DNA of 64,000 nucleotides, taken from the NCBI GenBank assembly GCA_905250125.1, contig CAJNOL010000059.1, forward strand, positions 131,381 to 195,380, read 5' to 3'. Made by a program: the position numbers and the translations under genes. Origin of the DNA: Rotaria sordida. Its lineage: Eukaryota; Rotifera; Eurotatoria; Philodinida; Philodinidae. The notes beneath the pieces are model-generated. The model was not told the origin of the DNA. It saw only the letters and a list, made by a program, of their open reading frames with translations, and did no database searches. Positions 1 to 13,300 of this stretch are shown piece by piece (the stretch's first letter is position 1; each line of letters begins with the position of its first letter).

Positions 1-1663
1 AAACAATGAAACAATCGGAATTCCACGTTAGGGGTAAATTTACTCTTAATGTTACTATCTATTAAATGACTTGATAATAATTAATCAAGCATTGATGCAG
101 ATAATACACGGTGAAATAATTAAAGTCACTAACACATTACCTCGAGTCTTCTATTCTGTCTCTAAAGAAGTAATATTTTTTTCCTACGTTTAACAATATA
201 ATTTTTACAAAAGTCTTTTTATACTGGTTATGTTATTACGAAACATTTATTTGATTTTTCTACACTAGTACAATTAACAAAAAAAAAAAGTCTATATTCT
301 ATTACTAAAGAATATTTCACAAAATAATAAAATATACTAAATCATGCAAAATACGATTAATTGATACTTCATAATAGAAACATTTTCTACAAGACAAAAG
401 AATTCACTTATGAAATACTATTATTTCATACGATCAAATAGCAAAAAAAAATTAGGTTTTTTGGTTTTTCGGTATGACCTTCAGGTTTACCTGTTTTATT
501 GAATTTTCATTAGTGAACACCCTCCACATGCAGTGAACCACTATAAACAAAAAAATTCGACAAATAAATCATGATGCTATGGTCAAAATACTGAAAATCT
601 AAGACAGCTTTGTCTCCTAGAGCTATGGTTTTTTCAGTGTTTTGACGACAGCATTGCCATTTATTTGTCGAATTTAAAAAATGTTTTCTATGAAAATGAT
701 CAGTGAAGCGAATTCTATAAAGTTTGATAGACAAAAAATTTTCGGAGACTTTTTTGTTTATAGTAGTTAACTGCATGTGCATCTTCGAGTATACATCGGA
801 AATTTTGAAACTTTTGACAATTCTCTGGTTCATTATCATTCTATCAATTTTCATTCATACTGCTAAACTTCGTTTTCGACGAGCTTTTATTTTGATATAA
901 AATTTCCTATTGATATCATTTGTCATTGGAATTGTACTTCACAGTCAAAATGTTTTTGACAATCCTGTAGATGAGAATTTATGATTAGATCATTATCCAT
1001 AAGAGATATTTTATATTTATTCAGTTATGAAAACAATCATATAGTTGACTAGTTGTCAAAAGAGAAGAATGTAAATGAAAAATAACCAAACTTGATCAAA
1101 ACAAAGATTGTTTTTCACATACCGTATATATGCATATCATTTAATCTTAAACATTATAGAAAACCTAAAAAATCAATTACTAGAAGTGCGAAGGTTTTAT
1201 TGAAAATCAAAATCAACATACCGACATAAAAAATCTTTATCTCTATGGTGTATTCTAATCTTTAAACTAAACAAAAAACATATTCCTTATCTAAAACTCT
1301 AATTCATTGAATTAATTAACAACGTACGAAACAAAAAAATATTTTCGATTATACCGATTATAAAATAAAAATATTTATTAAATTAATATTTTAAAAGCAT
1401 TATACAATATGCAGATTGATTACAATTTAATTTATAGTGCGATCTATCTCGAGATTCTATTAAAAATTTGTTTTTGTTTTCATTGATTAAGTCCTGATTA
1501 TAAAAAAAAAAGAAAAATATTTCACATCATCATAATAATAAATGTGTTTCTTTTAGCAATATGAAAATCTATAAAATGAAATGAAGGAAAAAAAACGAAA
1601 CAAAATAAAAGCGAATATAAATTAAAAAGAAAAAAAACAAGATCTTTTTCGATTTCTCCTTTG
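1..1663. other. Intergenic, downstream of the PDZ gene
   Basis: AT-rich DNA with many poly-A and poly-T runs. A 114-codon open frame on the minus strand (510-854) shows no family motif, so I do not call it a gene. Nothing else is recognised. Confidence 0.5.
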
Positions 1664-4600
1664 CTAAAAATCGCTTGCTCCAATATCTGTTGAGTTTATA
1701 TTATTCGTTAATGTGCTACTTTGTGTTGCTGTAACAAACAAAAAAATTTGTTAATCTTAAAATAAAATTTATTTTTTTTGTTGTTGTTGAAAATACCTGT
1801 TTGATTTGAAGTTGATGGTTGTTCACCAGTCATTTCTTGTAAATATTTAAATGAACGTGATGGATGTTCACTTAATCTATTTGCATGTGTTGAAACATGT
1901 TGTTCATCATATTTATTGAACAATGGTTCTTGAGGTTTTGTATAATTGATATTAGATTTTAAATCATTTTGTTCATCATCTTCGTGTGTCATCATTTGAA
2001 GAAAACGAAATGCACGTGATGGAACTGTTGAACCTTTATAATGTGGTGTGTCGGGTTCACGTTCACGAGAACTTGGTGGTGCTAAAATGAAAAAACAAAG
2101 ATATAAATCAGAAACATTTTATAAAATTATATTTATTAAATATATACGTTTATTATAAATTTCTACAAGATCATCTCGATTATTAATTGTTCGAGATTGA
2201 TTTGATGCTAATTCTTGAGATATATCATATTGGTCTTGTAAATATTTAAATGCTCGAGATGGATTATGAGCATCACTACTTCGTCGAAGACCAGTACCAC
2301 TTTTTGATGTTGTTTCTTCGAAAGATTTTTTGGGTACTGTTGTAGTATCATCACTATCAACACTATATTGTTCTTGAAGATAACGAAATGATCGTGATGG
2401 AAGTGATGATATACCAGTTAAACTTGATTGACGAGGAGTTGTTTTATTTTGTTGATCATGAGTAGTTTGAGCAACTATGAAAAAAATATGAATGTTGATT
2501 TAATACAGTGTCCTTCGAATAGCACTCAAATATACATGTAAAATCTTCAATGGCCTCTTAAAATGAAGGACTATCTGACGAAATGATTCTGACAAATTTA
2601 AACATAGAGAATATGTTATTTTGATTCTAATAGAATCTATTAGACAATGAATTATAAATAAAACAAAATTTGAAATTTTGATAATCATACTAAGAAAAAA
2701 AAACCCTGTCCTTCAAACATGTTATTCAAATAAAATTTTATTATTATATTATTCTATTTGTAGAGTATAGAGAAATCTTTTCATTGAATATTTTGATTAT
2801 AGTTAAATTTTTTTTCTCATTATCAAATAGGATTAAGAAAAATTTCTAATTACAGAGAGAAAAACTCTTAATTCATTGTATATTTATAAATATTATGATA
2901 TAACTATATGTATATAGATTTTTTTTTTTTTTGTTTTATAGTCATTTGATATTTTCATTCGATTGACCTTCTAAATTTTTACTATTCGATAAGAATTGGA
3001 CATGATCCAATAGAATAATTATCAAAGATAATAAAAGAAAAAAAAAGAAACATCTTACAAAGGTCACCTATTCACCTGTTGAGCTATTTGTTGTAGATTG
3101 TAATGATGGTATAACAGTAGGTATAGTTTTTTCACTATCCGATATCCATTCTTGAAGCATTTGAAATGAACGACATTGTGTTATTCTATTAGAAAAAAAA
3201 AGAAAAAAAGAAAAGCAAAGAATTGTTTTTTTTGTAATTCGAATTATATTTTTCTTTTTACAATCAACATACACATCAGTATCATGTTGTATATATTTTT
3301 TTGGTGGTGTTGGTGGTTGATGAGAATAACTAAATGGTTGAATTGGATTTGTATTTGTATAATGATGTTGATTTAGTTGATCAGATGGTACAGTCAATCG
3401 TCGATTCATGATTGCTTGATTGTCTTCACTTGTTGATCTATTGTCTTGAAAACTGAAAAATCGAATAAATAAGATAATTCATAGTAGTTCTAAAATATTG
3501 AAATAATTTTTTTTCTCTTCTATTATTTGTTTCTTTTATTTCCTATGGCATTCTTAACATACCGAAAACATATTTAATTCAAAACAAACCAAATCTTTAT
3601 TAAATGCAGCAGTCAAACTCACCATTTTGATTGTTATAATACAAAAAGAAAAAATTGAGATTGAAGCAATAAAAATGATGTTTAATTGTTGTTTTTCATT
3701 TGTATATGTATGTTTTGTCGAGTGATTATTTTTTTTAAGTATTGATTCACATAAACATTACTTTTCTCTTCTCTTTTTTTTTGTTGCTTTTTTTTCTCTT
3801 TTATACAAGATAAAACACACCTACTTTCAACAATGTAATAAAAAAAAAAAGAGAGAGAAATGGATGTCGATACAAATCGTGGCATATATGCGAAAAAACA
3901 CACGAATATATGAAAAATGAAAGGAAGTTAAGGAGACAAAAAAAAGAGAAAAAAAAATGGAAAATTGTGTGTAATTAAGTTTATGATGTGTCTGACAGTA
4001 GAGTGCATAGGTCTAAAAAAATCTCATTAAATTGATTTATTTTCTCCCTTTCTACTCTTTCGTTTCTTTTTTTGTCATTGATTATAAAAGAAGTCGCACT
4101 TTTAAAATTAATCAAAAATAAAATATGACCAATCTATTCTTCTCCTTTGAATAGATTAAAGACAAAACAAGTACTAATTATTATTGAATATAATCTTACC
4201 GTTTAGCACGAAGTTCACGTAATTTAGATAAATCAAGACCTGGTGGTATGTATGTAAATGGTTTTACACCAGGACGACTAAGATATTTAGCAAGAATAGG
4301 AGAAAGAGTTGGACTTTCCTTAAAAAAAAAAATTAATTAATTAATAATAACAATAATTATTTCATTTATAATTTACTGCTGTTTCTTCATATATGGGATA
4401 ATTGTCACTCAATGATTGATACTTTATTAAATTGGCTGGTCTTTTCTTCATTAAATTCGCGTTAAATAATGGCGCTTGTGGAATATTTACCATAGGCTTT
4501 GAAGTTATATTATGCTGAGGTTCTGATGACGAATCATAACTATATGATGATTCTTGTTGTTCCTCAGTTAATTTCTGTGTATCAGGTGGATATGAATCAT

Positions 4601-5220
4601 CAGCTCTGAAATAAGTTTTTTAAATTCATTATAGAAGATATTATATGAATATTTACTTTTGTAAGGTAAGTAAAAGATTATTTCCATAACTTTGAATAAG
4701 TTCAAGTGCATCTTTATGTGTTGTTTGTGTCACATTAGTTCCAGCAATTTCAATTAACATATCACCCGCATCAATCTTACCATCAGCAGGAGAATTAGGC
4801 ACAATCTATCAATAAATATCAATATAATATATGTTTATTTTTAATCATTTGAATATAACATATATTGCCCGACAAAAACAAGCAAAATAACAATAACAAC
4901 GTCAACTATGTAGTTTATATAAACACATATTTCATATGATAAAAATAAAAATATGAATTCACTTGTTCTATTTTTGTTTTTGTTTGAAAAAATTACTCGA
5001 ACACACTTGCCTCATTAATCTACATATATATATAGAATATTTGCCCTTCTGCCTTTATTTATTAATGAATACATATATACGACGAAATAACTCATAATTT
5101 TTGAAATAGAAGTGCATTTACCTGAGTTATTGTCAATGGTTCATTATATTCAAGTCCACCTTGAAGTCGAAAACCCCAGGCAACATTATCATCTGGTCGA
5201 CTAATAAAAACTTTACTCAT
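1664..5220 (-). CDS. PDLIM/Zasp-like PDZ protein with five SRSF-type motifs
   Basis: Nine exons, each join keeping frame: 5122-5220, 4657-4805, 4377-4605, 4200-4318, 3273-3452, 3076-3185, 2148-2474, 1797-2081 and 1664-1728, giving 520 residues. Residues 1-83 are a PDZ domain; the ligand loop region reads WGFRLQGG, the form seen in the ALP/Enigma (PDLIM) family, which ties actin/alpha-actinin structures to partners. A proline-rich conserved block (YIPPGLDLSKLRELRAKR) ends near residue 198. The rest is low-complexity, with five copies of a short motif, consensus PSR[SA]F[KR][YF]LQ, near residues 263-270, 320-328, 366-374, 425-433 and 478-486. A similar SxxFxxLQ segment occurs once in vertebrate PDLIM proteins. 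No LIM domain follows before the stop at 1664, so it resembles PDZ-only isoforms; a longer isoform using unseen exons further downstream cannot be excluded. Start chosen as the ATG opening the PDZ domain. Confidence 0.85.
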
Positions 5221-7315
5221 TGAATCTTCTTGAATTTAGATCAAACGTCGTATATATGTATATATATATATATATATATGTGTATGTATCTTCCTGGAAA
5301 TAAACTAAATGCGACAATGATATTTCCCTTTTTTGTTTTTGTTACTCTCTATCTCTATCTCTCTCGTTTTGCCGGACGCCACCATACTACTATCAGTAAT
5401 ACCAGGAAAAAAATATAGAAGATAACTATATAGATGAAAAAAAAAACGCAAAATGTCTATTTTCTGTTCTTAGATGTAAGTGACGATGTTTGTATGTATT
5501 TATTGAGAAGAACAAGAGATAGTTTTTTTTTCTCTTCATCTACATATATTTAGACTCTAAGCTGAAAGACAAGAAGAAAAAGATAACTTAATCATATAGT
5601 AAACTATTGTTTTTTTTTTCTAAATATTGACGTATAAATAAGATACTACTATTGTAATATGAGAAGAAAAGATTATGTACTTGTATAATGGAATTTGTAT
5701 AAGCTCGCAACCTTTAAATTATATATGCATGTATGATTATTGAGTGTGTTATTTTTTTTCATGGTAAATTCTATTTATTATTTCTTGTCATTTATTATGG
5801 CTTTTCCTGCTATGCAGTGAAATACTGACAATAGCTTAAGTACTTATATGATGTTGGTGTATAAAATATAATTTTTAAGTGAATAATAAATCATGAATAA
5901 AAATAGATATCATACATATATGATATTTGTTCAAGTACAATACTTTCTTCTTTTTTTTTCAATAAATCGAAGATAAATATTTTTCTATAGTAATATTTAG
6001 TGTCATAGAAGAGCCATCATTCATTTCAATTGGATTCAATTGTTTGTAATGCAATCAATCTTTTATTATTTAATAGTTATAATTTTTTGTATGAATATGT
6101 ATTTGAAATAATATTTCCTTCAATGTAGACGCATATCGTACTAAGTTTTAGGCGTGTATCTATTTCTACGAGCTGTTGACATATGTCTTCGGTTTATTAA
6201 GGAAATTTTGATGGTATTTTAATGAGAAACGATTCAGGAGATGATAAGTTTCCATTGCCAGAAAATTTAGTTCCACGCTTTGAGATACAGAAGATTGATT
6301 TTAATATACAACGAATATAGAAATAATATGTATATTCTTAGATTATATTTAATTCGGTTGGTTGAGAAGATTTATTTCCATTATATATACTTTTCTAGTA
6401 GACATTAATGTCTTTTTGACCTAACTCAACCCCAAAAATATAGATATATTATTTCCATATGCTGTTTATAATAGAATGAGTCTCTTGATCGAACCCATTG
6501 ACAAACTAGAAATTGTATTCTTTTAATAGGATGTGTAAAAATGAATTTTAGCTACATATATTATCGATATTTAATCTAGATGCTTCCAGTGGTAGTGCTT
6601 AATCTATAAGATTCATTATATAACGATGTACAGAAATTTAGATTTTTTTATGCTCTTTTAATCGATAAATTATTTTAAAATAGATCACTGTCAAAGCTTT
6701 TTCTTTTAAAAATGTTCTATCATCAAGAGAGCAAATGAAACAATTGCAATCTTCTACTAAAAGATATTTTTCTTCAATAAATATAAACAATACCTTTAAT
6801 GTTTATCATCAATATTTATTCTCTTAATTATCCAGTTTTACATTTCTATTTTCACAAACATATTTTTTTTTCTTATTTTTGCATAAATAAATAAAAAAAA
6901 GAAAGTCACATTGAATTAGAAATCATGCTATTCTTTGTTTTCTCTCCCTCTCACACACACACACACACAAACACTATTCAGTTCACATTTTTTCGTAGAA
7001 TAGCTCTTTCTCTCGATCACACACGTATACATAGAAATTCTTTAATAAAGAAAAAAAAATCATGAGCAGAGAAGAACACAAAAATTAAGAAAAGAAAAAC
7101 CGAGTTCGTGCAAAGGCAAACATTAGAGAATAATACAGCAAAGAAAAAAATTACATACACAAACGTATGTTGAACAAATGGGTGCACAAAACGAAGAGAG
7201 AGATAGAAAAAAAAATACGAGCGATCGTCGATCGAATACCGAAAAGAAAAAAGACACAAAATATATAATACGAACAACGGAACGTTGTTTTGAGATATAC
7301 ACTGATTGAATACGA
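5221..7315. other. Intergenic between the PDZ and ankyrin genes
   Basis: Holds the upstream region of the PDZ gene and the 3' flank of the ankyrin gene. There is a TA microsatellite at about 5250-5280 and a CA run at about 6953-6970. Open frames on the minus strand at 7017-7329 are low-complexity Phe/Ser-rich and look non-coding. No RNA gene is recognised. Confidence 0.5.
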
Positions 7316-10300
7316 TTATTTAATACCATCTAAATGACTTGAGTATGTATTGTGAAGTAATTGTCGTGCACCAAAATTTTTCAATACTTGACATACATGT
7401 TCATGTTGCTGAGATTCAGCTAAATCATATGCAGTTACATCTTGTTCTTCAAAACAAAATTGTTGATCAACATTTGCACCACGTTCACATAAAATTCGAA
7501 CTGTATCAGCATGACCCATAGCTGCTGCTATGTGTAAACATGAGAGACCACTCTAAATAAATTTTAATATTATATATAGAAGATCTAATAATTTTAATAT
7601 AACTCATAACTTATCTAACCTTAGTAGATCCTTCGTATCAAAAATATTTGTAAAATTTCAATAGATATCATTTCAAATAATATACACTAAAAACTCATTA
7701 GAACATTATTCTATTCGTTCATTAATTATTCAATAACATTCAATTAAACATCATTAGAATAATTATTGATCTTTTTGTCTTTCTAGTAGACACATCTAGA
7801 GATGACATTGGAGAACAGTTTTCAGTTTACTCCATGCATCTATTAAAAAGATTGACGTTAACAATTGTCTCATTCTGTATTCTATGTCAGAACATCTCTA
7901 TCAATAAGAGACAAAAGGTTAACAGAATCAATGCCATCGGGTGTTACTGATTACCATGTTTAGAGATTTATATATAAAAGAATGAGAATTTTTTGATTCC
8001 ATCGGGTGCAAGACTCAAAATATGAAGTTCCAAAATTTCATCCATTGACAAAAATATACTTTTTGTATACGATCATTTGCATTTAAAAAATGATTTCTTT
8101 TTATTATCTTCAACATTCATCAGCAAAAAAAAGAAATTAAAACTCAAATGTTTATTGAATAATTTCTTTTTTTGCTTAATTATTAATTGATCATATACGT
8201 ACATTTTCTGTTCCATTGACATCAGCTCCTCGATCAACCAAATATTCCACAATATTTTGAAAGCCTTTTGCACATGCACAAAATAGAGGTGTACGACCAG
8301 CTGTTTCACCCTAATTAAGAAAAAATAATAATAATATTTATAAAGAAAATTTTTTCATTTATTATTTTACTTTTCCTGCTATCTTATAATTAACATCTAA
8401 ACCAGCATCAACTAATAAACGTAAAATATCAAATGAACCTGATTCAGCAGCAACAATTAAACCATTAATTTTTCCATCATATAAATTTTTTGCTTCAACA
8501 TCATGTCGTGCACCATGTCGAATAAGTAATCGTGCTAATTCAACATTATTATGTTGACATATAGCAAGGAATGGTGATGAACCACGTTCAGATGTTACAT
8601 TAACATTTGCACCGGATTCAATTAAATATCGAATAATTCCTTCATGATTTCTCATACATGCTATTAATAAAGGTGTTTGATTTTCAATATGAAGATCACG
8701 TGCAATTTGTCCTTTTGGTGATTGATTTACATCAGCACCATGACGTATCAATAAAATAACGGCATCTAAATGACCTTCTTCAGTTGCTGTATATAATGGT
8801 GTTGCGCCAGTCTAAATTTAAAAAAAAAGAAAAAAAAGAGAATCAATTCATTCCATTAATTAAATAAATTATACCATTGTTATAGCATTAATATCAGCAC
8901 CATTTTTAATAAGATATTCACAAATTTCTACATGACCCTTTTTAGCTGCACCAAAAAGAGGTGTCTAAAAGAAAAAAAGAAATTTAATTAATCAAACAAG
9001 AAAAATTGTATGCTGTTTTATAACTTTTCCATTTCATAGTCGAACCGATACGTCAGAAATTGAATATGTGCATTCTACTACATGTATGCATTCTATATAA
9101 AACATAGTTTCAAAAACGCCAGTTTGCACTAAACATTGTCGTTGTTAATAAAGTGATGAACTTATTCAATCTCAATCGATAGTTTTATCAGATTGTGCTT
9201 AATTCTCCGTTTTTAATGATATTTTGTCCATATGTCGGGAACATTATTGTAAGACGGTTTGGGCTGATGAGGCTTGCTTCGAAAGTTATAACCATTTTAC
9301 TGATTTTTGATCTATTGTCCGTTTCAAAATAAAAGGCACCTGGTCATTTTTTGAATAACTTCCGTTGGATACAAGATATCAACCTGCGATTTTTACCATT
9401 CGAAAGAGCAATGTTAGGGCCATCGGCCCGTGTAATATTCATTAGGATGAAAGATGCTTTTTCATAGTAGCTTTTCAATCAACATTTTTTTCCTTGTAAA
9501 TTTTCATGTATTTTTACAATAATCTCTGCTCAAATTACACCAAAATGTAGCTGAAATCAGCTTTTCTCGCTATAAAATTATGAGCAATTTTTGAAAGTCT
9601 ACTTGAGAAAAGTAGTAGAAGAGATAATGAATAATGTGGTAATTTTATAGTAAAAGAGGCTGATTTGAGCTACATTTTGGTGTAATTTGAGCAGAGATTA
9701 TTGTAAAAATACATGAAAATTCATAAAGAAAAAAATGTCAATCGAAAAGGTACTATGAAAAAGCATCTTTCGTTCTAATGAATATAATACGAACCGACGG
9801 CCCCAACATTGCTCTTTCGAATGGTAAAAACCGTAGGTCGATATCTTGTATCCAGTGGAAGTTTATTCAAAAAATGGCCAGGTACCTTTTATTTTGAAAC
9901 GGACAATAGTACAAGATATATACAGAAAGTCAAACGACAGAATTTCAATCGGAAATTTCGCTCATATGTAATTTATTTTAAATTTTTTAATAAAAAAAAA
10001 AGTGAGATACCGACTGTGAAAAACTTGTCTTATAACCTATAAAGTTCAGAAAGATTGACTTTTTTTCTTAACGAATCAACATCATGACAAGAAAATCTTT
10101 TTTTTTCTTCATCCATTGAAACATTTCGAATGTTCTAATCACTACAAGACCTATATATGAGCAAAATTTCAGATTGAAATTCTTTTGTTCAATTTTTCTG
10201 TACATACGTTGTACTAGATGAAAAAATCAGTAAAACAGTCATAACTTTTGAAGGAAACACTATCAACTCAAACCTTCTTAGAATAATGTACCCAACATAT

Positions 10301-13300
10301 GGAGAAAATATCATTGAAAATGACATGGATCATTTGGAAACGTTATCTTGTTACAAGTAAATCTTAGTCGCTGAAAATAGAACATAGGTCCCTATGAATA
10401 ATTTTCTATTGAATAGGAAATACAGTACACACTTCATTATAGAAGCGAAAATTTTCCTTATCCATTTAAAACAACGATGAATTGTTTTATATGTTAATAA
10501 GTGGCCTATAAATAATGGGACACTTGACTTTCTGCTTTTGAAAAATTGAAATATTGTTCACAGGTACCGTTCGAATCTCATTCACTAGAGAATGTTCTAC
10601 TCTACAAAAATGTGGAGTTCATTTTTTAAGTAAATTTTTCTTGATAGCTGTTTCACTATCTACCCTTGATGGTATGTTGTTTTGAATATGCTTTCGAAAT
10701 TCATATTTTCAAAAGTTTACCTATTCTATAAACAGTTTATCATTGTATCATCGGATGTAGAATTTAATTTTGAACAAAATGATGTAATATTTAAACTGAA
10801 CAATGAAAATCTTTAGATTATCTCCAATGACATAGAGCTGCCAGAAAGAATCTTTTGTGTCATGTTCTAAGTTTTGCTTGAAAAATTTCTGTTCCAATTT
10901 TTTTTTTCTAAAATTGCAAAACATCTCGAGATACGGCATTTCACGACGTATCTTGTAGTATATTTTTTTATAATTATTTTGTTTTCTTACAGTCATAGTT
11001 CAATCGTTGTGTGAGTGTCAATCTTTTTGATGGAATTTATCTGAAGAACAAAGTCGAAAGTTTTATAGAGCGAAAAATCCTCTATTGAATGAACTTAAGA
11101 TAGTGTCTTCAAAAAAATCAAAGTGCCTCATTCTTTATGGACCATTCATTATAATAGTATCGGCGTCATTACTTTTCATAGACTCTACACGTAATTTCGA
11201 ACATCAAATTCCATTATTCCCTCATAAATGCTTCATTTAAAGTTTAGAAATTCATTATACAAATAATTAAATCATAAAAAATTTTTCACTTTTTAAGCTT
11301 CTACATTTTAAATTTCTTCAAATATTAATGTCAAAAAAACAAAAAAAAAAACTTCTGAAAAAAATTTTACCTGTCCGGCAAGGAAATTTTCTTCAGCTAA
11401 TTCTCCTTGTGGTGCAATATTAACATTAGCACCAGCTTCAATAAGTGCTTGAACAAGTTCTTGATTACCTGATTCGGCACAAAGTAATAATGGTGATACA
11501 CCATAACGATTTTGTACATTAACTTGTGCTCTTTTTTCAATTAAAAATTTTACAACATCAATACGATCTTTTAATGTAGCCATAAATAGTGCTGTTTGAC
11601 CAGTTATATTTAAATTATCAGCATCTGGACCACTTGGTGCAAAATCAAGATCAGCATCAGCTTCAACACATGCTTCAATTACATCTAAATCACATATTTC
11701 TGATGCAAGTAAAAATGGTGTTGAACCTAATTTTGTTACTGCATTTGAATCAGCACCACGTTTAAGAAGTAATTTAACAACATCAAATTTTCGTGATTTC
11801 ATTGCTGCATAAAGTGGTGTCCAACCAGTTATATTTAATTCATCAGCTAGATTACCAAATGGAGCAATATGTGTTTCAGCGCCAGCATCTAATAATAATT
11901 CAACAACTTGTAACATGCCTTTTTGTGATGGAATCCATAAAGTACTAACACCATAATGATTTTGAACACGTGGATTAGCTCCACGATCTAATAAATATTT
12001 AACAATATCTGTACGACCTTCTTTAGCTGCACAAAATAATGGTGTTTGTCCACATAAATTCATTGTTAATGCTAATGGACCTAGAAATAAATTAATTCAA
12101 AATAATAATAATCATTTCAATGTTTAATAAATATATTGCTAAAAGTTTCTTGAAAATTATTCTTACCACTTGGTGCTAATTCAAGATCAGCTCCAGCTTG
12201 TACAAGTAATTTAACACATTCAAAATAACCTTGTTCAGCTGCAAGCATTAATGCTGATATACCAGATTGATTTTGATGATTTGGATTAGCATGATATGTT
12301 AATAAACGTTTAACACATTCAGGATGATTATATTTAGTTGCACCAATTAATGGTGTTGAACCAGCTATTTTATTATCTTCAGCTCGTTTACCAGATGGTG
12401 CAGAATCAACAAGAGCACCACGTTGTAATAGAATATCAAGTATATCTGGCCAACCAACTTCGGCAACCATTAATAATGGTGTTATGCCGGATAATGATGC
12501 TTTGTTCACGTCGACTTCGGAACATGCTATACAAAAGAAATAACAATACAACGCAAAAATAGGGCTAAATAGTCATACAAACTCACTAGCTAAAGTTTCA
12601 GTAATAGATTTATATTTCTTTCCAGCTGCTATACTCAATGCTGTTAAACCGTCTGCTTCACGATAACCTAAAATAAGAAAAATTTTATTTTCAAATAAAA
12701 AATTATTTATTTATTTAAATAAATGAATATATGTAAATTATTCATAAAGCATTGCAAGACTTAAATAAAAATAAGTTCTATTAGTATATACGAAAGATCT
12801 GTCTCCCCTATCATATATTGATGATATATAATATATATCAATATCTAAAGAATGTTTTTGATGTATAGAACCACGAAAAAGATTTGATGGTAATGATATA
12901 TAATGATAATCTCTTATTTCATGTGCTTGATTAAGTGTCATTGTATAATAATGATCTATTGTTATTTTAACATAAGAATATAAATAACATATATAAAAAT
13001 AAAAATGATGATTATATGTTGAATCAATATCAATAATAAGATCAAATGATTTTGATAAAGATAAATTTATATAATTTGTATAAGGTATTGATGTAAGATT
13101 CCATATATATTTTAATTTATATAAACGTGAATAATCATTATTTAATACACGTTTAATATGTGGTGTTAAAAATTTAATTTCTTCTCGATTATATGTTAAA
13201 ATTCCATTTGTTTCATTTTCAATATCAGATAATTGTGTATAAATCATAGCTGATAAACGTGATGAAAGATTAATAATAAGTTGTTCAAATATATATGTTA

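Noticed and set aside
510-854. 114-codon minus-strand open frame
   Set aside because: No motif, no splice partner and no start context; its composition fits chance in AT-rich DNA.
3682-3903. Minus-strand 73-codon frame in a PDZ-gene intron
   Set aside because: Lies wholly within an intron between exons 4200-4318 and 3273-3452 and is Lys/Phe low-complexity.
7017-7329. Two overlapping minus-strand frames rich in Phe, Leu and Ser
   Set aside because: Low-complexity products of poly-A/G tracts in the 3' flank of the ankyrin gene.
10555-10600. tRNA-like T-loop GTTCGAATC
   Set aside because: Neither T stem, anticodon arm nor acceptor stem can be formed around it.
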